A stretch of DNA of 17,174 bases, taken from positions 1-17,174 of the forward strand of contig SGPL01000532.1 in the NCBI GenBank assembly GCA_004802705.1. The letters run 5' to 3'. The DNA comes from Bondarzewia mesenterica. Taxonomy: Eukaryota; Basidiomycota; Agaricomycetes; Russulales; Bondarzewiaceae. Below, in pieces: positions 1 through 9,667 of this stretch. Numbering within the stretch: position 1 is the stretch's first letter; each line of letters starts with the position of its first letter. A model generated the notes under the pieces. The model was not told the DNA's origin, did no database searches, and saw nothing but the letters and a program-made list of their open reading frames with translations. Position numbers and translations under genes: made by a program.

Positions 1-300
1 CTGAGCGTTTTCGGCAAAGTCCAAGCAGGGGTGGGGGGGTCAAGGCCCTCATAATTCATAATGGATTGTCTCAAGTTGGAGTCAATTTGAAGTTGGCTGT
101 ACATTCTTGTTCCGCCAACAAACCTCACGATTCCCGTCTACGCGTAGACCGTCTATCCAGAGTCTTCGCGGGCTATGCAGACGACCGAGAGCGCGTGTCC
201 TGCGTACGCGCTAAAGGGGGGAAGGATTCCAGGTGCTGCGATCCCAATGATATAACATCAATTTGCCGCTTCATCAGAGGAACTACTGCCGCTCACCTTG
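1..300. other. Gene-free edge downstream of the GH5 pseudogene
   Basis: This stretch lies 3' of the minus-strand GH5 pseudogene, whose stop codon is at 303-301. One short open frame (66-332, plus) has no recognisable domain, signal peptide or splice context and is probably chance. I see no RNA gene or repeat here. Confidence 0.5.
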
Positions 301-1838
301 TCAGCCCGTCATTTCCTTCATGTGTAGGATAATCATATCACCCCTCGTCACATAATACCCTTCCCGCAGGTAATAGAAAGAGAAACCGTCGTTGTGCTCG
401 ACGTACTGACAACACTCATCGTCGTGACCGAACAAAGACCAAAAGGTGCTGCCGACGACGCCGACCGATTCGGCGTGTGCGAGGAACGTGGAGACATCGT
501 CCCCGCCTCTGTATCGCAAACAGAAATTTGATCAGCGCCGACCTTTCCTCTTCCAAGTCAATACTAGATATTGAAACCGACCTCGCCCACCCAATCATAC
601 TCCCCGGAGACATACGCACGGTCTGCTTCATGCGCAAGCCCTATCCCATTCTCCAACTTGGATACATCTGCAGGATGAAGATAATCGGAAGACATGACCA
701 CCACCACCACCACCACCTGTCCCGAACCCTCATAAATCCCATACGTACCGTCAAAAAACAGCTGCTCAGGCACCAGACCATTGATCAACTCCCCTATCTC
801 CCGCATCCATTGAGGCGGCGCAGGCCCATCGTCGCATAGCACCGCCGATAGCTCAAAGACCGATTCCCACTCGAGGATCGTCGAGTCGTCTTCGTACGCG
901 ATTCCCGTACACTGATTGACGTGCGTCAGGTTGGTTCGCAATGTACCGCTTGATCGAGTCGACGATGCTTGTCGTGTTGAAAAAGTACGCCCCGATGTTC
1001 GGTGGTGTGGTGGTCGAGCCTTGGCCTTGAAACGGATGACCCGCCCATCCGATGAACTGATACTTCCCCCCATGATACCTGCAATGAAGAACAGACTTTA
1101 GTGTCTGAGAACTCGTAGACTGAAGTGAATGAAACAGACCAGTTGTAATTGTCGGTCAGCGGTATCAACAGCTTGAGGCCGTACACCCGCGCAGCGAGGA
1201 TCGCAAAATCGATAGACTCGTACGCGTCCTCGTTGAACACGTCCAGAGAGGGTTCCACGGAAAGCGGATTGCCGACGGAGATCCCCAGCGTATGGCCGCG
1301 CACGGAGGTGCCCTGCATGGCCGACACCACACCCATGGCCTCCAGGACGCGGGTTTTCGACGATATGTACACACCCAGTCACATCAAAAAACCCGTCGCC
1401 AATCTGAAACTTGTGATGACTCGCCTCGGATCTGGGTTCGCGTTTTCGTCAAGCCCTAACCATATGGAACGGCTCCCCGAGCAACGTCAACTGCGTTCCA
1501 GACCTGATACGCCATACACACCCGCATATCTCGCTCTCCCGTTCCCTCGCAAACCAAACACAGCTCATTGACCTCTTCACGAACGCATCTTGCTTTCGGA
1601 GGTCATGCGCGACGGAACGGAACCGTAGGATCCGGCCAAGTCCCGTCGAGGTTGTATTCGCTAAGCAATTCACCGCACCAGTGAGACTCGAGACAGTCAA
1701 ATTGGGCAGCTGAGACAGTATGGCATCGATTATTGTCCGCGATAATCCAGGGCTATCCAAGAGCTCGAGAGGGATGGGAATGAGGGCGAAGGCTGCAGCT
1801 AGAAAGCACACGAGAGACGACTAAGAGATAACGCGCAT
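301..1838 (-). pseudogene. Degraded secreted GH5 glycoside hydrolase (mannanase-like)
   Basis: Conceptual pieces match a fungal GH5 family of secreted (beta/alpha)8-barrel hydrolases acting on plant or fungal cell-wall beta-glycans; the exact substrate is not inferable. Pieces in order: a hydrophobic signal-like segment (1811-1770), SGTQLTLLGEPFHMV (1503-1459), SVRGHTLGISVGNPLSVEP, YGLKLLIPLTDNYNWYHGG, then THVNQCTGIAYEDDSTILEW, GEYDW (the Glu is the expected nucleophile) and a C-terminal STFWSLFGHDDECCQYVEH. Introns that restore frame are 1572-1504, 1139-1079 and 577-507. Lesions: an in-frame TAG at codon 6 (1823-1821); loss of most of the block expected between FHMV and GLDEN, with a frame change near 1459; one extra base at 931-932 that breaks the frame between YIAN and LTHVNQ; Asn to Phe immediately before the acid/base Glu (855-857); and a run of seven Val encoded by a GGT-type repeat. 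Family assignment is fairly sure and pseudogene status likely, although some indels might be sequence errors. Confidence 0.82.
696..716. repeat. Short CCA-type trinucleotide microsatellite
   Basis: Tandem CCA units lie inside the GH5 pseudogene. On the minus strand they read as a run of Val codons where family members have a varied acidic/hydrophobic segment before the SDHFYP-like motif. Slippage growth after loss of constraint is a reasonable inference. Confidence 0.75.
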
Positions 1839-2691
1839 ACTTGGAGGCGTACGTCAATGCTCCCCGGTATCACCGTGCACGAGGGTAGGTGGTGTTTTAT
1901 AGCTTGTCGTTTTGGTGAACGGCCTAAGGGCGGCACGAAGGTGATATGTTCAGCTCGATGCTGGCTCATGATCCTCTCTCGTGACGAACGGGGAATCTTC
2001 GGAGGATGCACGGGAAACACAAGAAGTACTTCTGTATTGCTCAGAATCCTGTAAATTGAATTTGAAGACTTTCTTTAAAAAGCCAGTAATCATGGATCTA
2101 ACGTACGTGCACCACGATCTCGCCGACTCAAACTTGGAGCTGAACGGTGCAGTTATCAGCCTCAGTTCGATGAGGAAGGTGAGCTCAAGCTTGATCAACT
2201 AGTTCGGAAAGAGGAAACAACGCTACCCGTATCAATAAACAGACAGACATACGCTCACCCCGCCAGTCTAGATGATATTTGTCTGTGGCCGCAGGGAGAA
2301 ACGCCGGCCAGCGTCCCGGCGTACAACTGCAGCAGAGGCAAGAGCCATGTCTACCGGATCAGGCGCGACGTATCACACATAGTCAAAGGCCAATGCGAGA
2401 GGTGTTTTGTCCAGGGAACTGGTGGGCAGATAAATTCTGACCAAAGAACATCTTGTCTTCCAGAGAAGCATCAAAGGAGGCATTTCGCGATCGCACTTGG
2501 CATGTCGCCGGCACCATTCGGAAAGTCCCGAATCTCTGTTCTCCCTTACTGTAGTAAATGTTTAGTCACTACGTTCAACTTCAAGCAGCAAGCTCACGTT
2601 TCGATACTGATTGCTCACATTCAGCTGTTATTTTGATCTGTTCACTGAATAGGCTGCTTCTGGCTGCTTTCGATATTTTACGTGTGGAAAC
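1839..2691. other. Divergent intergenic region, GH5 pseudogene / sirtuin
   Basis: About 850 bp separate the two divergent starts. Apart from the GH5 TATA box I see no clear motif. Short open frames at 1857-2054, 1981-2202 and 2558-2743 lack domains and plausible splice partners. No clear TATA box precedes the sirtuin ATG. Confidence 0.5.
1895..1902 (-). promoter_or_regulatory. TATA box of the GH5 pseudogene
   Basis: CTATAAAA on the minus strand sits 57-64 bp upstream of the ATG at 1838-1836, normal spacing for a strongly expressed fungal gene. It supports 1838 as the ancestral start. The core promoter looks better preserved than the coding region. Confidence 0.5.
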
Positions 2692-3787
2692 ATGGCCGAC
2701 TTTTCCGAGTTTCGTGAGGCTCTTTCTGAAGCTCGTCACATAGTCGTCCTTGCTGGTGCAGGATTGTCTGCAGCATCAGGTAAACATCCACCATATCCTG
2801 CACTTATTTCCGTCCTTGAAAGTTTTTTATCCAAAGGAATACCCACATTCAGAGGTGCAGGAGGTCTTTGGAGAAAATATGTAAGTTTATATTGCATCAG
2901 TCATTGACAAGCCTGAAGTCATCAGCATCGCTAGGATGCGACGGCCCTCGCCACCCCCGAAGCATTCCAGGAGAACCCTGGGCTTGTGTGGCAATTCTAT
3001 CATTACCGGCGCGAGGCGTAAGATACTCAGAATGACTCGAAATATCGTGTACTCATGTTGCTATCGGGCATCGGTTTCGACAGTGTCCTCCATGCACAGC
3101 CAAATGTGGCCCATCGTGCCATTGCGCTGCTCTGCTCCTCTCAGGATGCTCTCAAACGCATCGCGCCCTCTGCGCTTTCTTTTCATCTTGTCACACAGAA
3201 TATCGACAACCTCTCCACCCGCGCACTTCCCCCAGATGCTCCACCGTCCGCATACCCGATCGAGATGCACGGCAACCTCTGTCGTGTTAAATGTACAGCA
3301 TGTGGTTCAGTAGAGACCAACATTGACAGTCCCATATGCCCTGCTCTTGCAGGAACTGAGAAGTTTTATGATAACACAGATCTTGCCGATAAGGAGCAGG
3401 CTATTGAAGAGCAGGACTTGCCGAGATGCGCCAAATGCAGTGGACTGGCACGACCTGATGTCGTATGGTTTGGAGAGAGCGTCCAGAACTTAGAAGATAT
3501 AGCAGAGATGTTGGACAAGCGGTGTGACGTCTTCATCGTGGTCGGAACGTCTTCAACGGTAAGTGAATTGAGCGATGTCAGAAGGCAGGATATTGAAGTT
3601 TTCGTAGGTAATGCCTGCTGGTGTGTTCGCAGATGTGGTTCGAGACCATGGTGGAAAGGTTGCTGTGTTTAACATCGAACGCACATCCGCTGACCGCAAA
3701 GCTGATTTTGTATTCCTCGGTCCTTGTGAGGAGACACTGGTAGCGGCATTTGGCCTCAATGGTGAGACTCAAATTAACTCTCATTAG
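2692..3787 (+). CDS. SIRT5-like class III sirtuin (NAD+-dependent protein deacylase)
   Basis: Five exons (2692-2779, 2837-2880, 2935-3017, 3084-3558, 3608-3787) join in frame with GT-AG introns to give 289 residues, a full-length sirtuin. The NAD-binding motif [15 protein letters not shown] is at 22-36, TQNID at 109-113 and the catalytic His at 134 (MHGN). Zinc-binding Cys are 142/145 and 187/190, followed by RPDVVWFGE at about 195-203 and VGTSS at 225-229. Tyr66 and Arg69 in FYHYRRE match the Tyr/Arg pair that recognises acidic acyl-lysine in SIRT5-type enzymes, so desuccinylase, deglutarylase or demalonylase activity is predicted from family knowledge. There is no long N-terminal extension, so a mitochondrial location is not evident. 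The start is the first ATG in frame with the NAD motif. All key residues are intact and I see no lesion. Confidence 0.95.
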
Positions 3788-4658
3788 TTGTGTGGTGGCT
3801 TGCGTGCATAATACCGGTCGCAATGGATGTTCTCTTGTTTGCGTTTCGGTTTCAGCTTGGCGCGGAGCGACTATCGATTTTTCAGCCTGCGTGGCGGTGA
3901 GCGATCGGCTTCCGCTCTGTCTGTTTAATTGAGACAAGGAAAACCTGGAAGCCTCGCATGAGGTGAGGATCACGTTGAAGAATGCTGTTCGCGAGTCTAG
4001 GGGATGGTAAATGAGGTGCTTGCTGAAGAAGAAAAAAACAGGTATGTCCTCCGTAAATTTATGGTACGTACGTGGGAAGTAGACGTCGTGTACTCTGGTC
4101 CCGACGCAGGCGATGGTCGTCGACATCGTGATGTACTTACTAGATACCATTCAATTCAATCACAGTCCCACGACGAGGGTGGATAAATCATTGTCAGTAC
4201 TATTCGTAAACCTATACTTCGAAAATTCAGGGATAATGTCTAACAGCCACCACTACGATCGCGCATACTGCACGGAAAGACAGCCTCTTCGTCGCATTAT
4301 TGTTCTTCGTCGGAGCCAGTCCGAAATAGCCCAGCTGTCACATGCCACAGCCGGAGCAGGCCGGAGCTCCCATTGATTAGGATTGGCGACAAAGCGGATC
4401 CTACTTGCAATTTTGCCCACTTCGCACGATTGTTTCTCGATGGATAATTTCTGCGAAAAATCCTGATGCCCAGCTCCGCCCGGCCGGAACTGATGCAGAT
4501 GTTCATCAGGACCTGAATAGGAATTGGTGAATGCGAATGACTCGACTTGCGTTTTTGCGATAAAGGCCGCGGAATCGGTGTTTATTTTCTCCCCACATCG
4601 GACAACCTGCTTTGTTCCAGTTCCCGATTTTCTCATCATCTCCACTTTCTGTCTTTGC
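3788..4658. other. Intergenic region, sirtuin / aminotransferase
   Basis: About 870 bp contain the sirtuin 3' region and the aminotransferase promoter. Open frames on both strands (for example 4004-4186 plus and 4777-4253 minus) have no recognisable domain. No RNA gene, repeat or clear TATA box was seen. Confidence 0.5.
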
Positions 4659-6606
4659 ATGGCTTCCTCGTCCGTTGTTTCCAATGGTGTCGCCAGACCG
4701 AATGGTACGGCGAACGGTGTGCGCACGCTCCTCCGGTTGGTATGAGACCTCATCCCGTTACTGATGCACCGACGCACGCTTTGCAGGTGAAGCAGGAAAC
4801 CGCCTCTGTGCGAGTCCTCCCCGCAGAGTACTACACGCAGTTCCTCTCAGATTCTGCCAAGGAGCGCAAGCCTAGTCCCAGTACGCACGCCTCTTCCAGT
4901 TCTCACTTTCTTGTTTCTCATCCGCACCTCAGTCCGCACTCTATTCCCTCTGGAAAAACGTCCAGGTGTCATCTCCCTCCTTGCCGGCAAACCCAACGGA
5001 GCGACCTTCCCCCTCACTTCATTATCCTTCACCGTGCGCTCCCCCATAGAGCCCGGGAAGGAGTCGACCGTGGTTGTCGATGGCGATGCGCTGCGTGAGG
5101 GATTGCAGTACAGCGCAACGTCCGGGATTCCGTCACTTAATAAATGGTTGACCGACCTACAGGAACGTGAGCACCATCGGGCAAGCGGCGAGGGTTGGAG
5201 GGTCAGTGTTACGTCGGGCTCGCAAGATGCCATTTATAAGGTCAGTTTGTAAACCATTTTGTCTACGGACTGCAGGTTGAATGAATTGAACAGGCTGCCA
5301 GCGCCTTATTGAACCCAGGTGATTCTATTCTCGTCGAAAAGCCTGTATATGCGTAAGTTTTGTGACTTGATTCCCCCATACTTTCTCACGTTGTCTCCAA
5401 CAGAGGCGTGATACCCATCTTCCACTCTCTTCATTGCGATATGATTGGTGTGTTTTTTGTCATTATACACACTCTCACCTCATTTATCTCCAACATAGAG
5501 GTGGAAACTGACGCGCAGGGCATCGTTTCTTCTTCCCTCCGCTCTATCCTTCAAAATTGGCCCGCATCGAAGCCAAAACCCAAAGCCCTCTACACCGTTC
5601 CGGTAAGTTCAATATCTGATTCGAAAGTAATTTCCATTCAACATTATTCTCTATCGCTTTAATCTAGTATGGCGGTAACCCTACAGGGATGACTGCGTCA
5701 CTAGAACGACGTCTTGAGACCCTCTCTCTTGCACGGCAACACGACTTCATCATCCTCGAAGGTTCGGACCTCGTTCCTGCTCTTTCAATCTTGTCCTTTC
5801 TACTAATTCGGCCTGACGATCGTTACAACATTCCAGACGACCCATATTACTTCCTCTACTTTGGCGCTGGACCGCGTATACCTTCCTACTTTACTCTTGA
5901 GGCTCAGACGGGCTCCGTTGGCCACGTCCTCCGCTTTGATAGCTTCTCCAAGATTCTCTCCGCCGGTATCCGGATAGGCTTTGTTACGGGCCCGCAAGTC
6001 CTCATAGAGGCTATTGACATGCACGTATGTTTCCTTCCCATTGTATGCCCCACCTCGTGCAGAGCCTGACCCAAGCTCACACGTATAGACTTCGTCGGCC
6101 AATCTGCAAACCGCCTCACTGACCCAATCCATCGCTTTCGCCCTGCTCGACTCGTGGGGCCCCGACGGATTCAGTGCGCACGTGCACGGTGTGGCCGAGT
6201 TCTATAAGCAGAAGCGGGATGTTTTCGAGGCGGCGATGCGGCGGCATTTGGACGGTTTGGCCGAGTGGAGCACACCCCAGGCGGGCATGTTCTTCTGGTG
6301 CGTCTCACCCTTATCCTCAGTTTATTCTGCAGATGGATACACAGTTGATTTGTATTTTGTGCCTGGCGTAGGTTCAAGTTGCTGCTGAGCGACGACCCGA
6401 ATGTCGAAGCCGACTCTTCGGATTTGATATCCAACCAGGCCCTCGAAGGCGGCGTCCTTGCGCTCCCTGGCACGGTATTCATCCCGAACGGAGCGAAGAC
6501 GGCACACGTACGCGCGGCGTTCAGCTTGCTGGATGAGAAGGACGTGGATGAGGCGCTGAGGAGGTTGCGGTTGGTAATTTTAAAGGAGCGCGGCGTGCAG
6601 GCCTAA
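4659..6606 (+). CDS. PLP aminotransferase, fold type I (aromatic / 2-aminoadipate type)
   Basis: Ten exons (4659-4739, 4787-4880, 4933-5240, 5294-5352, 5404-5447, 5499-5602, 5668-5761, 5837-6024, 6089-6297, 6372-6606) join with GT-AG introns into 471 residues. The order of motifs is that of the Aro8/kynurenine-aminotransferase group: PSPIRTLFPLE near 56-66, LLAGKPN, TSGSQDAIYK ending at 161, NPTG at 234-237, EDDPYY at 261-266 (Asp contacting the PLP pyridine nitrogen), SFSKIL with the Schiff-base Lys at 300 and GIRIGF after it, and the substrate-carboxylate Arg at 441 (AHVRAAFS). It should move amino groups between aromatic amino acids, kynurenine or 2-aminoadipate and 2-oxoglutarate; which substrate is preferred cannot be read from sequence. 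No transmembrane segment is seen. The start gives a low-complexity N-terminus of about 27 residues encoded by exon 1, the least certain part. It is convergent with the MDR reductase. Confidence 0.93.
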
Positions 6607-6943
6607 GCGTTGCATGCTGAGCGCTGAACAGAAAAAAATATAAATGATACTAAAGAACCGAATGTCGGTGTATGAAAACAAAAATCTCTTTGCACAACCC
6701 GGAGTGTTCGTCAGCTACGGGCGACATAAACTACACATCTTCTCCCCCAGGTGCCAACCCGAGTCTGTGCCTTTAAGAGATATAAACTCAGGTCTCCGAA
6801 TACAAGAAATCGAGGTCGAGAGAAAGGCTTGTTAGCTCTGCAAGCGTGGAAATGCATAAGTTTTTATTTATTTTGTGCTATGTCATGCGATCAATACAAA
6901 TACATTAGAACATATGTGGATCTGATCTGCGAATTCTGAAGAC
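6607..6943. other. Convergent 3' intergenic region
   Basis: 337 bp lie between the stop codons of the convergent aminotransferase and MDR genes. The stretch is A/T-rich and holds poly(A)-like motifs. Short open frames (6644-6835, 6751-6939) look non-coding. Confidence 0.55.
6863..6872 (-). terminator. Overlapping AATAAA poly(A) signals of the MDR gene
   Basis: Two overlapping AATAAA hexamers read on the minus strand about 72-81 nt beyond the MDR stop codon (6946-6944), an ordinary distance for 3'-end formation in fungi. No proof of use. Confidence 0.45.
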
Positions 6944-8369
6944 TCAAGGTGTCTCCTGCGGGTGCACAACCAGCTTCACTCCGCTGACGCCCTTGGCCAG
7001 TCTCTTCAAGCCCTCCGTCACACCAGCCAATCCGCCAGGCACCACCTCAACCCTGTTTGGCTGAACACCATAAAAGTCATCAATTGGGTGATCTATTGCG
7101 CCTCAAAGCGTTGAGTAACCCACCTTGATCGCCTTCTCTTCCAAAAGCCCCGTCAAACATTTATACATTGCCTCTCCGACTTCCTTGTTCACAGGGATAT
7201 GCACATTTCCGAATACCCACTCGATCCGCTTCCCGTCCTCCGCCTCCCTCCCCGGCTCGCCAACGACAGGCGTGAGAGTCACGACGAGACAGCCATGCGG
7301 GGCGAGGATATCCCAGCACGCACGCTGCGACTCTTCTGAGGCAATCGCATCATAGATGAAAGGAACAGGCTTGCTCGTGATGGCGCGCACGGCAGGCAGG
7401 AGGGCGCTGTAAGGAGTGCTATGGTAGTCGATCGTGTGCGTCGCTCCTGCGGAAGTGCAGTAGGCNGCGCTGTGTGCGGAGCACGTCGTGATGATGGGGT
7501 TGAATCCAGAGAGCTTGGCCAGCTGGGTAGCTGGCGGTGGTGTTGGTTAGTTTNCGGTGCAANGNGGNAGCANGGACGACGCACCGAACTGGCCTACGGA
7601 GCTGGCTCCGCCGATGATGATGGCTGGCTGGTTCGAATACTTGCCTCGACCGCCCGCTTCCCACGGAGGANACAACTCTGCACCTCCGNGAGCGCCCCTC
7701 TTTCCANTGCCACACATCCCCAGCGCAGCTGTTGCNAGCCCAAGAGGGANGGTGCTAGCGTCATCATAAGTCAGGTTCGNTGGGATCTGCCAGTAGTAGC
7801 GGACATAATGATCAGTTCATTGGCTCGCGTCTGACGGAGGGTCAAGGAATCTTATCGNTATGTAGATGGATATGATGATAATCCGTGATAATCATCATGT
7901 ATAGCAGGATTGANGAAGGACTGAAAGGGATAANCAAACATGCCTTTGCAATTCTAGTAGCAGTTGCCAATCCATACTGCTGGAACGCACCCCGATCGGC
8001 GGTGAACAAGCACTGATAAAANCTGCACGACAGATATTCGGTTAGCATAGGACAAGTCTTNAAAATGCGAGNACCTTCAAGGCGCAACTATGNCTNGNGG
8101 ACATACACTCGATCGCCTTTACTGAGCCCCACCACGCCCGCTCCGAGCTCCTCGACCACACCAGCAACATCGCTCCCGGCCACTGCCGGCCAAGCCTCGA
8201 CGAACAAGCCAGTGGATTGGATGTAATTGTCGACGGGGTTTAGTGCAGCGGAGTAAATCTTGACAAGAACTTCCCCCGGACCGGGTTTGGGAACTGGTCG
8301 GACGCCGACAGTGTAGGGGGCACCCTCGGCAGCAAGAATTAGAGCTTTCTGGACTTCGGGCGCTGACAT
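6944..8369 (-). CDS. MDR-superfamily oxidoreductase, zinc-independent (enoyl/quinone reductase-like)
   Basis: Five exons (8369-8107, 8022-7944, 7786-7585, 7530-7124, 7060-6944) join in frame into 355 residues, the usual length for this fungal group. The N-terminal GroES-like half has PGPGEVLVKIYSAALNPVD and AGSDVAGVVEELG, then GDRVF, FTADRGAFQQY and IPxNLTYDDAST. The Rossmann NADPH site IIGGASSVGQF spans 171-181. The C-terminal half includes SAGATHTIDYHS, FIYDAI and a final VVHPQETP. The position used by zinc-type alcohol dehydrogenases for catalytic Cys is not Cys (NPVDNY), so an NADPH-dependent reductase acting on an activated C=C bond or a quinone is more likely than a classical alcohol dehydrogenase. 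Homologues include stand-alone trans-enoyl reductases of secondary metabolism, but substrate is unknown. The second intron (7943-7787) appears to be GC-AG. Six codons of exon 3 contain N, and all N lie in 7466-8099; no frame break is seen. Confidence 0.9.
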
Positions 8370-9667
8370 GATATTGTGTCAAGAACAGTGATGACTGTTG
8401 CAAGGGCGATGGTGGATGGGTTTATATACGCGACTAAGAGTATGACCGCTCCATGACGTGCGGAATGACGAGAGTCAGCTTTCAGACCCACTTGGAGTGT
8501 GCGTGAACCAACCCATGGTTGCGCCGCTGCGGAGAGACATGTGGACCACGACGAAGGTTTCCTGTGGGAATGACTATCGCTGCTACCAAGTGCGTCGGGG
8601 CCGCGAACGTGGCCGAGCAGGTCCCACAGGTCCCACCCTGTTCCGCTTCTGCTTTCCAGTCCACAAACAAAAAAGCCATGGGTAGACTCCTTGAAATACG
8701 ATGACAACGCGCATTGACATTCTCTGAAGTTGGACTAGCGAGCCCTAACAAAAACCCTCAAAAAAGATCTAGACTCACTTCATCTAACGATTGAATCGTA
8801 CAAGAAGTTCATCGGGGCTAATAAGTATTAAGGGGCAGATCTCAATCAATTAACCGTATGGTCAGATATATGTTACACAGCGATATATCCATGCCGATGA
8901 GGCCTGAGTCTGACGCGTACGATCGAAGGCAATTGGTTGACAGCCCAATTCCGGTTTCGCGCTTCATCCACTGCAGGCCCTATAAGTGGGAGATCTGGCA
9001 TCGATATTTCTCGATTATTTTGATGCCGCTGCCACCCATATTGTATGTATGAATGGTGCCTGATTCGGTGTGAATGTGAATACAGGTGCGCACGCTGAAG
9101 TTTGCTTGACGGCAGGATGAAGGAACCCGTCATCTTTAATAGCTTGTTGAAGAGGACTGTAACCGTATTGCAGTCTCGCACAGAACTTCTCGGAACATGA
9201 TCACTGATCTGGAATTATGTAGACGAGAGTGAACCCGGCCTAGCGCTGAGCTCGGATCAGTGTAGGCGTGTTAATGTTGAGTGCAAGCAAGTAAGCTTGA
9301 CTACAAGGAAATGGGGCAAATGAGTGGCAAAGGCCGAGACTTGAAACTCAGCCTGGCCGCGGCGACGACGCGCTCGGTGATGATCAATTAATACGTTTTT
9401 CGGGTCCACATTAGTAGGTAGTAACTTCGAGTCAGTCCCTGTTTTGCATCAGGTCTGAAATATTGCTCCGTCATTCAGAACGCTTTCTATAAGATTTATA
9501 ACTCAGGTACTTATGCTGGTACAATATGCACCCCAGTACATGCGGAGTTTTTGACCGCATTTTTCCCGCACGGCCGGCGGCTCAGCCTTCATGGTCTTCC
9601 ATGCACTGGGAAGTCCAGTAGCTTCCTTCTCACTCACCCTTCTACTAGCTGAACGATTCCATAAACC
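8370..9667. other. Divergent intergenic region, MDR reductase / CFEM protein
   Basis: About 1.3 kb between divergent genes. It holds the MDR TATA box and a weak TATA-like CTATAAG at 9487-9493, about 175 bp before the CFEM ATG. A pyrimidine-rich stretch directly precedes that ATG. Open frames (8458-8685 plus, 8751-8482 minus, 9181-8873 minus) match nothing I recognise. No transposon or RNA gene was seen. Confidence 0.5.
8421..8430 (-). promoter_or_regulatory. TATA box of the MDR gene
   Basis: CGTATATAAA on the minus strand lies 52-61 bp upstream of the ATG at 8369-8367, normal spacing for a fungal core promoter, and supports that start. Confidence 0.55.

Noticed and set aside
477..839. Plus-strand open frame with a His run
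   Set aside because: Antisense of the GH5 pseudogene; the His run is the triplet repeat read on the other strand.
1400..1460. Treating the GLDEN-like stretch in the GH5 gene as an intron with branch site CTTGAC
   Set aside because: An intron ending at TTTCAG would leave the following exon in the wrong frame for SKTRVLEAM, while GLDENANP matches the family at the expected place. The matter remains partly open.
8482..8751. Minus-strand open frame in the MDR/CFEM gap
   Set aside because: No recognisable domain, no plausible splice partner and no supporting motif.
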